DNA of 64,000 bases from assembly GCF_008806955.1 (NCBI RefSeq), contig NZ_CP031727.1, forward strand, positions 124,001 to 188,000, given 5' to 3'. The notes beneath the pieces were generated by a model. That model did no database searches. It saw only the letters and a program-made list of their open reading frames with translations, and was not told where the DNA came from. Positions within the stretch are counted from its first letter, which is position 1. Each line of letters begins with the position of its first letter. The stretch is from Cellvibrio sp. KY-YJ-3. Lineage in GTDB: Bacteria > Pseudomonadota > Gammaproteobacteria > Pseudomonadales > Cellvibrionaceae. Positions 45,217-54,518 of this stretch are shown in pieces. The translations under genes and the position numbers were made by a program.

Positions 45217-48021
45217 TTACATCTTGTAGTTCACACCAAAGAAGTATTGACGACCGAAGTATTGAATAGAGCCAGTCTGAGCCTCTGATCCGAAATAGGT
45301 TTTGGAAGGTTCATCCGTCAAGTTATTGACCTGGAATACCAATTCAAGACCACTTTCAAATTCGTAAGAGGCTTGATAGTCAACAACTGATTCATCGGCA
45401 TAGAAAACTTCCTGAGTTTCAACAGCGACCTGGTTCGCAACAAACGCTTCACGATAGCGATAGTTCAAACGAGTAGAGAATCCCTCATAATCATAGAACA
45501 ATGTAGTACTTAGGTTGCTTGGAGAAAGACCAGGCATGCCAATGTCTTTTTCCTCACCACCAAGATTATTTATGCGTTCTACATCGCTTTCTGTATAAGA
45601 ATAGCTGCTGCTTAGACCCAAGCCAGACCAAAGTCCAGGCAAGAAATCAAACGTCTGTGTATAACCCAACTCAATACCTTGGATGTAACCGCCTTTAGTA
45701 TTGTTGTATGCAGTTTGATATTCACCACCTGGCTGCAATGGGTTGCCGGTATTAGGATTGATGTCCGGCACGTTAAAACCTAAGGCTTCGAAGTCAACGC
45801 CACGCAACGTAATTTGCTCAATAAAAGATTCGATGTCTTTACGGAACAACGCTACAACGATTGCGCCTTCGGTTTCAGAAAAATAATGTTCATAAGACAA
45901 GTCATATTGATTTGCATAAAACGGATCAAGCAAAGGACTGGTATTGCCCCACGCATTAAATCTGTCCTCACCATCAATCCACGAGCCTGCGCCTGATTTT
46001 AATTGGCTAACGGGTGGGCGAGACATTACTTTTGCCGCAGCAAAACGAATGTTATCTTGATCTGTAATTTGGAAATTCAAGTTCAAAGATGGTAAGTAAT
46101 CAGTATATTTTTGACCCATTGTGTTGGTCACATAATCATTACTAACCACGCCGCGTTCGTCGGTAATAGGCTGACCAGCACCGGCACCAATTTGCAAATA
46201 ACCATCGCTGGACTGATCCGACTCTACAACACGTACACCTAAATTACCGGTAACAGGTGTAGCGCCCAATTCAGTTGCAAAATTAGCCATTACGTAGGCG
46301 GCAAGTACGTCTTCAGTCACAGTGCCAGACTGAATCATAGTCCAGTTGTTTTCCCAGTTTGCAACCGGATTCCAATCGCGGCCACGTGCGGCCTCTACAG
46401 CCGCAACAGCGTCATCGAAGTCAATTGCGAAGAAGTTTGGCATACCTTTCAGGTCACCACCGAACTCAACAACTTTAACCATATCGTCAGTCAAAGCGAT
46501 AGGGAATTGTGATGGATGATTGCCGAACTCAGAGCCGTAACCATCTTGCCCACGTGCACCAGTGTACTCACGCGAAGAGTTACGAATACCCGCTTCAACA
46601 GAAGTAATGAATGGTGTATCCATTTCGTACTTCACATCAATTTTCTGGGCATTGATTTCATTGTGAGTGATGAACGGCCACTGACCAACCTCAGTCAATG
46701 CAATTCGATTCAGATTAGTATAATCCTGACTAGCAAAGAAATCGGCGGGCTTTAAACCTTTGTTGATATAGGTGATCGATTCTGCCGAGCGCACTGGATT
46801 GGCAACGCTGGTATCGTTATATAACAACGCGCGAGTGCCGCCATTTTGGAAGTCGCCATCTGACTCAGAGAAAGAAACGTCAGCGTTGATAGTCCACTGA
46901 TTGAGACGCCATTCAGCATTCAAACCATAAGACAACACTTCAGCTTCACGTGAGTCATTGTCGTTAACGGTAAACACTGCAAAATTGCTAGTGCCATCAC
47001 CCGAGACAGTACCGCCAATCATATTGTTATCGACAATTACCGGGTTAGTGATAACTGTATTTTCAGAGTGCAAAGTTTTTACACGGAAGCCACGAGCAAA
47101 TGCTTCTGAGTCAGCTTTAGTATTAAATACATCGCCCTTCAATGTGAAGCTTTCATTAGGCTCCCAAACAACAGTCGCTAAATAACTATCACGCTGCTCT
47201 TCACCACCGCGCTGCTGCATTTCCATACCTTCACTAACAAATTCGTTGTCAGCATCGGCATCAATATTACGCTGGCCATTGTAATTCAAACCAATATATT
47301 GATTTGCAACACTGGGAGCACTTAACTTGGCGTAACCAAGCGCAAAACCGATAGTTTCATCTGCAAACTTACCTTGATAAGAAGCGTTGAAACGATGGCC
47401 AAAATCAATCGCGTCTTCAACTTCAGAGGTGCGGCTATTTGAACTACCACGAACACCCACATTAAATGAATGTTCTTTTGAGTTTTTGAGCGGGTTTACT
47501 GTAGTTAACTCAATCGAACCAGCCACACCACCTTCAATTAAGGACGCTTTTGGTGATTTGTATACTGCCGCTTGTGAAATCAATTCTGATGGATATACAT
47601 CAAACTCAATTTTACGACCGGCAATTGGGCCGGTGCTGGTGCTGACTTGTTCGCGACCATTCATGGTTGCAAATACAAAATCACCACTCATCCCGCGAAT
47701 ATTTAACTCGCTCGCTTGGCCACCAGTACGTACAGAAGTGACACCAGGCAAGCGGGAGAGAGAGTCGGCAATCGAAACATCGGGCAAGCCGCCAATATCG
47801 TCTGCTGAAATTGCTTCAATAACCGTATCGGAGCTGCGCTTTGCATCGAGGGCATTAAGCACGCTTTGACGGAAACCGGTTACTACTACCTCTTCAATGT
47901 CTTTTTCAGTAGCGTTGCTTTGTGAATTAGCACCTTGTTGCGCATAAACAACTTGTGAACCCGACACCAGCGCCATAGTGGCCGCCATCGCGAGTACGTG
48001 ATTAAAGGTTTGTTTCTTCAT
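45217..48021 (-). CDS. TonB-dependent receptor, maltodextrin type (receptor 2)
   Basis: A 934-aa outer membrane receptor paralogous to receptor 1. Signal peptide (cleavage near VYAQ), TonB-box region (IEEVVVTGFRQSVLNALDAKR), plug motifs (VSIADSLSRLPGVTSVR, NIRGMSG, SPKASLIEGGVAGSIEL) and a long barrel ending QYFFGVNYKM. Its role is transport of maltodextrins across the outer membrane. GGAGAG lies upstream of the ATG. It has its own twin-operator promoter and heads the unit that includes GH13 paralogue B, the alpha-amylase and the halogenase. Two receptors in one locus may handle different chain lengths or branched products (inference). Confidence 0.93.
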   Translation of the reverse strand: MKKQTFNHVLAMAATMALVSGSQVVYAQQGANSQSNATEKDIEEVVVTGFRQSVLNALDAKRSSDTVIEAISADDIGGLPDVSIADSLSRLPGVTSVRTGGQASELNIRGMSGDFVFATMNGREQVSTSTGPIAGRKIEFDVYPSELISQAAVYKSPKASLIEGGVAGSIELTTVNPLKNSKEHSFNVGVRGSSNSRTSEVEDAIDFGHRFNASYQGKFADETIGFALGYAKLSAPSVANQYIGLNYNGQRNIDADADNEFVSEGMEMQQRGGEEQRDSYLATVVWEPNESFTLKGDVFNTKADSEAFARGFRVKTLHSENTVITNPVIVDNNMIGGTVSGDGTSNFAVFTVNDNDSREAEVLSYGLNAEWRLNQWTINADVSFSESDGDFQNGGTRALLYNDTSVANPVRSAESITYINKGLKPADFFASQDYTNLNRIALTEVGQWPFITHNEINAQKIDVKYEMDTPFITSVEAGIRNSSREYTGARGQDGYGSEFGNHPSQFPIALTDDMVKVVEFGGDLKGMPNFFAIDFDDAVAAVEAARGRDWNPVANWENNWTMIQSGTVTEDVLAAYVMANFATELGATPVTGNLGVRVVESDQSSDGYLQIGAGAGQPITDERGVVSNDYVTNTMGQKYTDYLPSLNLNFQITDQDNIRFAAAKVMSRPPVSQLKSGAGSWIDGEDRFNAWGNTSPLLDPFYANQYDLSYEHYFSETEGAIVVALFRKDIESFIEQITLRGVDFEALGFNVPDINPNTGNPLQPGGEYQTAYNNTKGGYIQGIELGYTQTFDFLPGLWSGLGLSSSYSYTESDVERINNLGGEEKDIGMPGLSPSNLSTTLFYDYEGFSTRLNYRYREAFVANQVAVETQEVFYADESVVDYQASYEFESGLELVFQVNNLTDEPSKTYFGSEAQTGSIQYFGRQYFFGVNYKM

Positions 48022-48125
48022 GAATTCTCTCCGCGGAAAACTACTCTTATTTTTAAGATTGTGTGTAATAACAACAGCGTCCTTACGCTATACACGTAAA
48101 GCGATACAAACTTGTCGTTGCGGCG

Positions 48126-48194
48126 ATAGTAGGCGCAGGGGGATGACACTCACAATAGAATGCATACGTATTCAAACCACCGCATACGTATGCA
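48126..48194 (-). promoter_or_regulatory. Twin operators and promoter for receptor 2
   Basis: The 337-bp gap 48022-48358 holds operators TGCATACGTATGCG (48194-48181) and TGAATACGTATGCA (48174-48161) on the minus strand, centres 20 bp apart. Then 5 nt, TTGTGA (48155-48150), 18 nt and TACTAT (48131-48126). The other half of the gap holds the alpha-glucosidase terminator. Confidence 0.65.
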
Positions 48195-48263
48195 TTCACA
48201 TTCTTTATGAAACCTTTTTGCAGTTTTTGAATACAGCGTAAGGCAGTGATTAATTTTTAAGAT

Positions 48264-48286
48264 AAAAAAAGAGGGCCGAAGCCCTC
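48264..48286 (-). terminator. Terminator of the alpha-glucosidase gene
   Basis: On the minus strand GAGGGC-TTCG-GCCCTC followed by seven T: a UUCG tetraloop hairpin, 73 bp after the stop codon. Confidence 0.88.
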
Positions 48287-48358
48287 TGCATTGACCGAAC
48301 ACTGATGTTTGAAGAGCGGTTTAAAAGAAAACCGGAGCAGAATATTGGAATGAAAACC

Positions 48359-49984
48359 TTATTTCGCCAAGCGCGCGATCACCGTGCCATAGGCAGGTAC
48401 TGGCAAACGTTCATATTGCCCGGCAAGCGTTGTGCAACTGTGCCCTTCTATGGCGCTTAGTTGATACGCCGCATCTAAATGGATGAGATTTTCTTGTGCG
48501 GAAAAATTAAACGCACATAGCAAAGTGTCATCACCATAGCTGCGGGTAAATACCAAATAATTCACACCATCAGCAATAAATTGGATATCACCCAAACGCA
48601 ATGCAGGCTGGCCCTTGCGCCAATTCATAAATTGGCGGTACGCATTGAGAATAGAAGCCGGATCAGATTCTTGCAGGCTCACCGCTTGCTCTTTATGCGC
48701 CGAGGGAACCGGTAGCCAGGTTTTTACTTGCGAGAAACCAGCGTAGGTTTCTGTGTGATTCCAGGGCATAGGTGTGCGACAACCATCGCGACCTTTAAAG
48801 CGCGGCCAGAAGGTGATGCCGTAAGGATCTTGCAATTCGTGCTGTTGAATGGGCGCTTCAATTAAACCCAACTCTTCACCTTGATAACTGCACACGCTGC
48901 CGCGCAGTGAAAACAACATCGCATTCAAGGTTTTTGCCAATTGTGGAGATTGGTCTTTACCGCCCCAGCGCGACATAAAACGCACCACGTCGTGGTTGCC
49001 AATCGCCCAGCAGGGCCAACCTTCCGCTAAATTCTGCTCCAGGGTTTCTACGGTTTCGCGAATGTAAGAGCCGGATAAGGTATCCACCAACAATTCAAAA
49101 CTGTAAGCCATGTGCAAGCGCGAATTACCGGCGGTGTATTCGGCCATGGTTTTGAGCGAATCTTCCGAGGCAATTTCACCCAGGGTAACAGTGCCTGGGT
49201 AGCGATCCATTAATGTGCGCAGCGATTCTAAAAACTGCAAATTTTCCGGGCGATCACAGTCGTATACGTGACGCTGAAAGGCATAGGGATTATCTTCGCG
49301 GAAACCACGACCACGGCGCTCTGCTTCCGGCTTGGCGGGGTTGCTGCGCAGCAGTTTATCGTGGAAACAAAAGATAATGGCATCCAGACGCAGGCCATCA
49401 ACACCGCGCTTCAACCAAAATTCTACTTCCTGCAAAATTTGCTCGCGCACTGCATCACAGTGGTAATTCAAATCGGGCTGGGTTTTTAAAAAGTTGTGCA
49501 AATAATATTGGCAGCGACGTGGCTCCCACTCCCAGGCAGAGCCGCCAAAAATAGCGAGCCAGTTATTGGGCGGTGTACCATCGGGCAGTGGATCTGCCCA
49601 CACATACCAATCGGCTTTGGGGTTATCGCGCGATTCGCGGCTTTCAGTAAACCAGGCGTGTTGATCCGAGGTGTGACTGAGTACCTGATCGATAATAATT
49701 TTGATGTTGCGCTCATGCGCCTTGGCAATTAATTCATCAAAGTCTGCAAGCGTACCGAAAATCGGATCTATATCGCGATAGTCAGAAATATCATAACCAA
49801 AATCCTTCATGGGCGATTTGAAAAAGGGTGATACCCAAATCGCATCCACCCCCAAACTCGCAATGTAATCGAGCTTGCTGATAATGCCAGGAATATCACC
49901 AATGCCATCGTTATTGGCATCCATCAAACTGCGTGGGTATACCTGGTATACCACTGCACCGCGCCACCAGGGAGTTGTTGTCAT
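48359..49984 (-). CDS. Cytoplasmic GH13 alpha-glucosidase
   Basis: A 541-aa exo-acting GH13 enzyme without signal peptide, so cytoplasmic. It starts MTTTPWWRGAVVYQVYPRSL, has the loop NNDGIGDIPGIISKLDYI typical of the oligo-1,6-glucosidase/alpha-glucosidase branch, the nucleophile in GVDGLRLDAI, the acid in VTLGEIASED and the third Asp in IGNHDVVRF. It should split maltose and short maltodextrins to glucose after uptake. I start at the ATG at 49984; the upstream 27 residues of the longer frame fall in the promoter region. It is divergent from the GH15 gene across a 430-bp region with four operators. Confidence 0.92.
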   Translation of the reverse strand: MTTTPWWRGAVVYQVYPRSLMDANNDGIGDIPGIISKLDYIASLGVDAIWVSPFFKSPMKDFGYDISDYRDIDPIFGTLADFDELIAKAHERNIKIIIDQVLSHTSDQHAWFTESRESRDNPKADWYVWADPLPDGTPPNNWLAIFGGSAWEWEPRRCQYYLHNFLKTQPDLNYHCDAVREQILQEVEFWLKRGVDGLRLDAIIFCFHDKLLRSNPAKPEAERRGRGFREDNPYAFQRHVYDCDRPENLQFLESLRTLMDRYPGTVTLGEIASEDSLKTMAEYTAGNSRLHMAYSFELLVDTLSGSYIRETVETLEQNLAEGWPCWAIGNHDVVRFMSRWGGKDQSPQLAKTLNAMLFSLRGSVCSYQGEELGLIEAPIQQHELQDPYGITFWPRFKGRDGCRTPMPWNHTETYAGFSQVKTWLPVPSAHKEQAVSLQESDPASILNAYRQFMNWRKGQPALRLGDIQFIADGVNYLVFTRSYGDDTLLCAFNFSAQENLIHLDAAYQLSAIEGHSCTTLAGQYERLPVPAYGTVIARLAK

Positions 49985-50050
49985 TACAGAAGTCTCAGTT
50001 TTTATATTGATTTCACAAACACCCGTGAAGTGTTTGTATTGCGTGATATC

Positions 50051-50148
50051 AACATACGCCAGCACTGTTTTTTCGCCAAGTGACTACATACGTATGCAGA
50101 TCGCTGTGATGATATTTATCGTTACAAAAACCATAGAATACGTATTCA
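50051..50148 (-). promoter_or_regulatory. Operators and promoter for alpha-glucosidase
   Basis: Operators AGAATACGTATTCA (50135-50148) and, on the minus strand, TGCATACGTATGTA (50098-50085), centres 50 bp apart. Then 5 nt, TTGGCG (50079-50074), 17 nt and TATGTT (50056-50051). This is the left half of the 430-bp divergent region 49985-50414. Confidence 0.65.
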
Positions 50149-50246
50149 TAAACGCATCCAAACCCGTTGCGCTTCCGGATAAAACCGGCAGGCCACTTTT
50201 TTGCCCTGCGTTTTAACGCGCCTGAAAAATCTGGGCTAGTCTTTCC

Positions 50247-50311
50247 TGCATACGTATGCAAGGTGAATACGTATGCACCTGCTTGAGTTGAATCCTGCCA
50301 ACACCTAATGT
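50247..50311 (+). promoter_or_regulatory. Operators and promoter for glucoamylase
   Basis: On the plus strand TGCATACGTATGCA (perfect, 50247-50260) and TGAATACGTATGCA (50264-50277), centres 17 bp apart. Then 5 nt, TTGAGT (50283-50288), 17 nt and TAATGT (50306-50311). The leader to the start codon is about 100 nt. Confidence 0.65.
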
Positions 50312-50414
50312 GACTTGGTTGTCATATCTGTTATGGCTGGTCGATCTTACAGCAAAGATCACCACACAAAATGACACCAATAAATAATAGTGATTTTGAT
50401 ACGAGGATTTTGTC

Positions 50415-52820
50415 ATGAAAAAAAACCTACTCGCCCTGTTGGTGAGCGGCAGCCTATTACTGGGCGCCTGCTCCGATAACTCATCGACAACCTCGGCACC
50501 CGCTACCCAAACTGCGGTAGCGCCCGGTGCGCCCGGCAATGCCGCCGTGTGGGCTTATGCCGGCAAAACCGGTATTGGCACCTCCTATGAACAATACACC
50601 GACGGCGCCTACCAAGACACCGGCGCCAGCGGCACCATTTCCAAAGTGTGGTTTTCCATCGCCCAAGGCGTGTTGACCGAAACCATGTACGGCCTGATTC
50701 ATGAAGCACAACTGCAAGAGCTGCAATTGCTGGTGAAAGGCGACGGCTTCCTCGACGAAGAAAAGAAAGACACCATTTCTACCATCGAATATTTAACAAC
50801 GGATGCCCAGGGGCGCCCGCAATCCCTTGCCTACAAAATTGTGAATCGCGATAAAGAAGGCAAATACGAAATTGAAAAACACATTTTTACTGACCCGGAT
50901 TCACAAGCATTGATGATGCGTGTGGTCTTTCGCGCGCTAACTGCCGATGTGACACCTTATGTGTATGTAAATCCATCCATTGCCAATACCGGCAGCAATG
51001 ACAGTGTGCGTTACGCCGATGGCGTGTGGGTCGCGACCGATGGCAATAGCAGCATGACGGTAAAAACCACTGCACCGGTTGCACAAAGCACCGTGGGTTT
51101 TGAAGGGGTATCTGACGGCATTGCCGACCTAAAACAAAACGGCAGCCTCACCCAGCTTTACACCAATACCGGTGACACACCCGGCAATGTGGCGCTGACA
51201 TTGCAACTCGCCGAGGTTAAAAACGGCGCAAGTGCGCAGTGGGATTTGGTACTTGGGTTTGGCAAAAGCGGCAGTGAAAGTTCCGCTGCTGCCGAGCAAA
51301 CATTGGGTAAGGGCTACGACAAAGTGCTCGCCCATTACAACGGCGATGGCGACGCCATCGGCTGGCAAGACTTTTTACAAACCCTGCCCGCACTGGAAAA
51401 ACTTTCTGCCACGGCGACCGACGGCGGCAAGCTGGCCTACACCAGCGCCATGGTGTTAAAAGCGCAGGAAGACAAAACTCACGCCGGTGCGTTTATCGCC
51501 TCACTCTCCAACCCTTGGGGCGATACCAAATCGGCGGAGAAATCTGCCACCGGTTACAAGGCCGTATGGCCACGCGATTTTTATCAAGTGGCCATGGCGA
51601 TGCTCGCCCTGGGTGACCGCGAGTCACCGCGTATCGCATTTGAATATCTGGAAAAAATCCAGGCGAGTGAAAAAATTGCCGGCTACAGCGGCATTCCTGG
51701 CTGGTTCCTGCAAAAAACCCATGTGGATGGCGAAGTGGAATGGGTGGGTGTCCAGCTGGATCAAACCGGCATGCCGCTCATGCTCGGCTGGCGTTTGTGG
51801 AAAGAAGGCATTTTTAGCGATGCGGAAATCGCCCAGTGGTACACCAAAATGCTCAAACCGGCGGCTGATTTCCTCGTGAGCGGCGGCCAGGTGAAAATCC
51901 TCTGGAACGATACCCTCATCAAACCACCCTATACCCAACAAGAGCGTTGGGAAGAGCAACAAGGTTATTCACCCTCAACCACCGCAGCGATTATCGCCGG
52001 GCTGGTGTCGGCGGCGGATATCGCCACCCAGGCAGGCGACAGCGCAGGTGCGGCCAAATACCTCGCAGCGGCCGACAAGTATTCCAGCGAGCTGGAGGCC
52101 AAAACCTTTACCACCAATGGCTCGCTCACCGGCGATTTGGGTAACGGCCAGTACTACCTGCGCATTAACGCCAACGAAGACCCCAATGATCGCTCGGCAC
52201 TGGGCACCAGCAACGCGCAGGTGATCAACGATGAATCGCAGGTGATCGATGGCGGCTTTCTGGAACTGGTGCGCTACGGTGTGCGCGCGGCAACAGACAA
52301 GCACGTACTGGAAACCATCCCCGAGTACGACAACCTGAACCTGCCAGACTTGCTGCGCACCAAATACGAATTCACCTTCCCCGGCGTGGAGGGCACATTC
52401 CCCGGCTGGCGCCGCTATGGCATTGACGGCTACGGCGAAGAGATCAGCGCAGGCAAAGGCTATGTGGAAGCCAATAACTCCAGTGATGGCCGTGGTCGCG
52501 TTTGGCCCTTCTTCACCGGTGAGCGTGGTCACTACGAGCTGGAACTGGCAAAAGCCAATGCTAGTGTCGATATAGACTCACTGCGCAACACCTATGTGAA
52601 AGCCATGGAGCTGTTTGCCAACGAAGGCATGATGTTGCCTGAGCAAGTGTGGGACGGTGTAGGCGGCAACGACACCTACAACTACCCGCTGGGCGAAGGT
52701 ACCAATGGCGCAACCCCACTGGCCTGGACTCACGCTGAATACATCAAACTGCTGCGCAGCTACAGCGACGGCAAGGTGTGGGACAGAAACGATAGCACTG
52801 AAGCGCGCTACGTGAAGTAA
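50415..52820 (+). CDS. GH15 glucoamylase (glucan 1,4-alpha-glucosidase) lipoprotein
   Basis: An 801-aa lipoprotein (lipobox LGAC, C19). An N-terminal beta-sandwich of the bacterial glucodextranase/glucoamylase type (about 40-300) is followed by an alpha/alpha barrel. Barrel landmarks are KAVWPRDFYQVAMAMLALGD, VQLDQTGMPLMLGWRLW, the general acid in RWEEQQGYSPST, and the general base in MLPEQVWDG. It releases glucose from non-reducing ends of starch and maltodextrins. Lipid anchoring places it at the outer membrane or periplasmic face. GAGGA lies 7 nt before the ATG. It is first in a unit with the MFS permease, under its own regulon promoter. Confidence 0.93.
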   Translation: MKKNLLALLVSGSLLLGACSDNSSTTSAPATQTAVAPGAPGNAAVWAYAGKTGIGTSYEQYTDGAYQDTGASGTISKVWFSIAQGVLTETMYGLIHEAQLQELQLLVKGDGFLDEEKKDTISTIEYLTTDAQGRPQSLAYKIVNRDKEGKYEIEKHIFTDPDSQALMMRVVFRALTADVTPYVYVNPSIANTGSNDSVRYADGVWVATDGNSSMTVKTTAPVAQSTVGFEGVSDGIADLKQNGSLTQLYTNTGDTPGNVALTLQLAEVKNGASAQWDLVLGFGKSGSESSAAAEQTLGKGYDKVLAHYNGDGDAIGWQDFLQTLPALEKLSATATDGGKLAYTSAMVLKAQEDKTHAGAFIASLSNPWGDTKSAEKSATGYKAVWPRDFYQVAMAMLALGDRESPRIAFEYLEKIQASEKIAGYSGIPGWFLQKTHVDGEVEWVGVQLDQTGMPLMLGWRLWKEGIFSDAEIAQWYTKMLKPAADFLVSGGQVKILWNDTLIKPPYTQQERWEEQQGYSPSTTAAIIAGLVSAADIATQAGDSAGAAKYLAAADKYSSELEAKTFTTNGSLTGDLGNGQYYLRINANEDPNDRSALGTSNAQVINDESQVIDGGFLELVRYGVRAATDKHVLETIPEYDNLNLPDLLRTKYEFTFPGVEGTFPGWRRYGIDGYGEEISAGKGYVEANNSSDGRGRVWPFFTGERGHYELELAKANASVDIDSLRNTYVKAMELFANEGMMLPEQVWDGVGGNDTYNYPLGEGTNGATPLAWTHAEYIKLLRSYSDGKVWDRNDSTEARYVK

Positions 52821-52836
52821 CGAGGCAAGTGCCACC

Positions 52837-52871
52837 AAGCCCGCGTACCGACCGGATCGGTACGCGGGCTT
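52837..52871 (+). terminator. Stem-loop between glucoamylase and permease genes
   Basis: A 15-bp perfect stem AAGCCCGCGTACCGA / TCGGTACGCGGGCTT with a 5-nt loop. The T tract is weak (TTTGGTT), so it probably lowers rather than blocks expression of the permease gene. Confidence 0.6.
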
Positions 52872-52928
52872 TGGTTAATAAGAATCGACAACTACACTCA
52901 ACTAAACCAATAACAAAGGCAGTACACA

Positions 52929-54401
52929 ATGAAACAGCCCACCCTTCCCTTTTGGCAGGTCTGGAACGTCAGTTTCGGCTTTCTGGGAGTTCAACTCGGT
53001 TTTGCGCTACAGAACGCCAACGTCAGCCGCGTGCTTTCGGATTTGGGGGCAGATTTACATTCACTCTCACTCTTCTGGCTTGCTGCGCCCATTATGGGTT
53101 TGTTGGTACAGCCGATTGTGGGTGCTGCGTCTGATCGCACCTGGAACCGTGTGGGCCGCCGTCGTCCTTATATTTTAGGCGGTGCGATTGCCGCCGCCGC
53201 TGGCATGTTATTGATGCCCAATGCCTCGCTCTTTGTCGCCTTTATCACCCCTATGCTATTTGGCGGTTTGATGTTGGCGCTGATGGACGGCGCCTTTAAC
53301 GTCACCATGCAGCCCTTCCGCGCGCTGGTAGCAGATATGGTGCCCAATGAGCAGCGCACCCTCGGTTACTCCATTCAGGCATTGCTGATTAATATCGGCG
53401 CCGTGATCGGCTCCATCCTGCCGTTTGTGCTCACCAATGTGATCGGGCTGGAAAATACTGCCCCCAAGGGTGAAGTTGCCCCCACCGTCACCTGGGCCTT
53501 TTATATCGGTGCCAGCGCCTTGTTCCTCACGGTGCTTTGGACTGTTATCCGCACCAAGGAATACGCACCTGCGGAATACAATCGCTACAAGGGCCTGACC
53601 GCCGCCGTTGCGCCTGCGGTGAAACCTTCCCTGTTGAAACGCCTGGGGGATTTCTGGCAGCTGTTTATCCATATGCCCAAAACCATGCGCCAACTGGCGA
53701 TAGTGCAGTTCTTTTCCTGGTTCTCCCTGTTCATTATGTGGGTCTATACCACCCCGGCAATCACCCAATATATTTGGGGCATAGACGCCAAATGGTTTGA
53801 TTCGGATTACCTGCATTCACTGGAAACCATTCCCCCGGAAATCGCCGCCGCCAAAGGCGCTGCCGGTGACTGGGTAGGTATTATTTTCGCCGCTTACTCA
53901 CTTTTTGCTGCATTGTTTTCTCTTGTGCTCACACGCATCGCCAATCGTTTTGGTCGCAAGCTGACCTACTCGCTCTCACTACTGGCGGGCGGCTTGGGTT
54001 ATTTGAGTTTTGTGCTGTTTCAAAATGCAGAAATTGTGCATGTGGACTTATGGATCACCCAAGTGGATATTCCTCAAGGCGCGCTGGATTTATTAATTCC
54101 GATGATTGGCATCGGCATCGCATGGGCGGCAATTCTCGCCATGCCCTACGCGATTCTGGCCGGCTCACTGCCCGCCGATAAAACCGGTGTGTACATGGGC
54201 ATTTTCAACTTCACCATCGCCGCGCCGCAAATTGTGTCCGGTTTGGTTGCGGGGCAAATTTTAAAATATGTATTCCACAACGAAGCGATTTATATCGTGA
54301 TGCTGGCGGGTGTATTTATGATTCTCGGTGCGCTGTCGGTTTATTTTGTGCAGGACAACAATGCCGCAAACGACGCGGCCGCAGTTCCTCAGGGTCATTG
54401 A
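52929..54401 (+). CDS. MFS maltose/oligosaccharide permease (sucrose-transporter-like)
   Basis: A 490-aa inner membrane protein with 12 predicted helices. The N-terminal half has FWQVWNVSFGFLGVQLGF and the MFS motif GAASDRTWNRVGRRRPYI, as in the GPH/sucrose-transporter-like sugar symporters used for maltose in Xanthomonas, Caulobacter and related bacteria. It should bring maltose or short maltodextrins from the periplasm to the cytoplasm, replacing the MalFGK ABC system, of which no trace is seen. It lies 108 bp downstream of the glucoamylase gene with no operator of its own, and is convergent with the LacI-type regulator gene. Confidence 0.9.
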   Translation: MKQPTLPFWQVWNVSFGFLGVQLGFALQNANVSRVLSDLGADLHSLSLFWLAAPIMGLLVQPIVGAASDRTWNRVGRRRPYILGGAIAAAAGMLLMPNASLFVAFITPMLFGGLMLALMDGAFNVTMQPFRALVADMVPNEQRTLGYSIQALLINIGAVIGSILPFVLTNVIGLENTAPKGEVAPTVTWAFYIGASALFLTVLWTVIRTKEYAPAEYNRYKGLTAAVAPAVKPSLLKRLGDFWQLFIHMPKTMRQLAIVQFFSWFSLFIMWVYTTPAITQYIWGIDAKWFDSDYLHSLETIPPEIAAAKGAAGDWVGIIFAAYSLFAALFSLVLTRIANRFGRKLTYSLSLLAGGLGYLSFVLFQNAEIVHVDLWITQVDIPQGALDLLIPMIGIGIAWAAILAMPYAILAGSLPADKTGVYMGIFNFTIAAPQIVSGLVAGQILKYVFHNEAIYIVMLAGVFMILGALSVYFVQDNNAANDAAAVPQGH

Positions 54402-54447
54402 TATTGAGCGACCAGGCAACAAAAAACTGAATAACAAGCAGAGCAAT

Positions 54448-54485
54448 AAAAAAACCGCTGTAGTGAAAGCTGCAGCGGGTTTTTC
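54448..54485. terminator. Bidirectional terminator between permease and LacI-type genes
   Basis: An imperfect stem (AAAAACCGCTGTAG with CTGCAGCGGGTTTTT) bordered by A and T tracts on both strands, between convergent genes. Confidence 0.8.
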
Positions 54486-54518
54486 TTGTTGGGACTAATC
54501 AGTTATCCATCAGAACCG

